Shown here: piece by piece, positions 63,084 to 64,000 of the stretch
How the letters are laid out: each line of letters opens with the position of its first letter
Numbering within the stretch: the first letter of the stretch is position 1
Assembly (NCBI GenBank): GCA_963575745.1
Contig: CAUYUJ010004302.1
Location: forward strand, 270,279 to 334,278
DNA: 64,000 bases
Source of the DNA: Prorocentrum cordatum
Lineage: Eukaryota; Sar; Dinophyceae; Prorocentrales; Prorocentraceae
Reading direction: 5' to 3'
Position numbers and translations under genes: made by a program
The notes under the pieces: generated by a model
Database searches by the model: none
What the model saw: only the letters and a program-made list of their open reading frames with translations
What the model was told of the DNA's origin: nothing

Positions 63084-64000
63084 TCAGGTGCTGTGCTTCT
63101 GCGCCTCCTTGAGCATCCCCGCGATGGCCCTCGCCGCCGAGCTCGCATCCTTCTGGATGCTGATGGCCTCGTCCTGCGTGATCGTCAACGCCGCGCCGCT
63201 GTGCACGCGCTTCTGCGCCACCGCCTTCATGACTGCCACAGACTTCCTCGCCGCCTTCGCGTTCTTCACAGCCCATGACGGCACCTTGTCCGCCTTCTCA
63301 TGCTCGAGGTACCCGTCCAGCTCTGTCTCGAGCCTCGTTGCGGTGCCGATCCACTTCAGCGCCAGGTTTTTCTCCTGCGTCTCCTTCTTGGCCTGCTCGG
63401 CCTTCTCCCTCGCTTCCTGTCGCCTCCGCTCCTTCTCAGCGTCCTTATCCCTGCGGAGCCTTCGGGGTTGTCCGAAAATGACAACACTTCGAGCCGAGCG
63501 AAATCAATAACCCGATCCGAACCTGAAGAGTTGAACGGAAACCGAAAGCGAATGCGAAGCCCAGGCGACACCCCTGCGTTGAACCCCCAAACGGCCTGCT
63601 CTTGCTCCTGTCCTTGCTCTTGCCGCGGCTCTTGCTCCTGCCCTTGCGGCGGCTCTTGCTCCTGTCGCGGTCGCCGCGCGAGCGGCTCCTGCTGCGGTTG
63701 GTGTCGCGACGTCTGTCGCGGCGTCTGCTCCTGCTGTCGCGCCTGCCCCTGCTGTCGCGCCTGCTCATGCTGCGCCTCCTCCTCCTGCGGCTGTCAGACC
63801 TGCGCCTGCGGCGCCGCCTGGATCTGGACATGTCGCTCTCGTCGCTTCTGTCGCCCTTGTCGCCGCCGTGCTCTGCGACGCCCGTCGAGGCCGCTGCCCG
63901 CGGGCCGCTCTGCTTCGCCTGCGTCCTCTTATCGGTGTACAGCTCGTTGCGCACTGCGGCCTCCACTGTCTCGCTCCAGGCCGCCTCCAATTGCGGCCTG
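63084..64000 (-). CDS. RS-domain (SR-like) protein, 3' part with one GC-AG intron
   Basis: The gene enters from beyond the right edge. Exon one (63596-64000) encodes a short acidic/helical region (EAAWSETVEAAVRNELYTDK) and then a long Arg/Ser domain (RSRSRSRGDRDRSKSRRKGR and similar). Reading on gives TAA at 63445-63447. Removing 63451-63595 (145 nt, starting GC and ending CAG) joins SKS-R-DKDAEKERRRQEAREKA in frame. A helical Lys/Glu/Ala-rich tail follows: ALKWIGTATRLETELDGYLE and PSWAVKNAKAARKSVAVMKA, ending AQKHST at 63084. RS domains mediate protein contacts in pre-mRNA splicing and related nuclear RNA processes. No RRM is visible in this part, so the exact class is open. GC donors are known in dinoflagellates. 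Confidence 0.65.
63451..63595 (-). other. Non-canonical GC-AG intron, 145 nt
   Basis: Donor AGAGCAG/GCCGTT, acceptor CCGCAG/GGATAAGG. GCAGG occurs at both borders, so the exact cut is ambiguous within that repeat. This is the only splice tried that joins the RS domain to the charged tail in frame. Confidence 0.65.

Overview
The window reads as nuclear DNA of a dinoflagellate; a Prorocentrum-like genome is a guess. The evidence is of four kinds. A degenerate copy of the dinoflagellate spliced leader (19 of 22 positions match, at 62316-62337, minus strand) lies 43 nt upstream of an ATG. An intron in an RS-domain gene only restores the reading frame if it uses a GC donor and an AG acceptor. Two protein families known to me as large dinoflagellate transposon-like families are present, one nearly whole and one decayed. 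The rest is GC-rich, gene-poor and dense in microsatellites and short inverted-repeat elements, as in dinoflagellate intergenic DNA.

Layout. From 1 to about 49.6 kb there is almost no convincing coding sequence. I see one possible two-exon gene at 17.49-17.98 kb (plus) and a decayed transposon-like gene at 20.16-21.28 kb (plus), truncated by a small inverted-repeat element. The space is filled by CTC/GGA, TG, CT/GA, AT and ATC microsatellites, by tandem arrays at 1.8-2.7, 10.8-11.4, 38.3-39.5, 42.0-42.2, 53.6-53.9 and 57.3-58.3 kb, by degenerate short-period repeat fields, and by at least ten families of 100-200 bp dispersed elements. Several element families show terminal inverted repeats, and one shows exact 8-bp target duplications.

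At 49.67-50.29 kb (minus) lies a clean exon of a DHHC-type protein S-acyltransferase. Its upstream intron probably holds two of the small elements. From 59.0 kb to the right edge everything coding is on the minus strand: a transposon-like gene (59.0-61.4 kb) broken by an in-frame TGA and a frame change, a small gene downstream of the spliced-leader relic (61.98-62.27 kb), duplicated 210-225 bp segments carrying GGCGG/CCGCC mini-hairpins, and the 3' part of an RS-domain gene that runs off the window.

The strongest items for a second look are the spliced-leader relic; a hAT-like element family with exact 8-bp duplications; a ten-copy AT-rich element family whose copies all lie on one strand, two of them bracketed by about 90-bp direct repeats; and the mini-hairpins with a compensatory stem change. 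Coordinates of repeat borders were set by eye and are good to a few bases unless stated. No alignment or database search was run.
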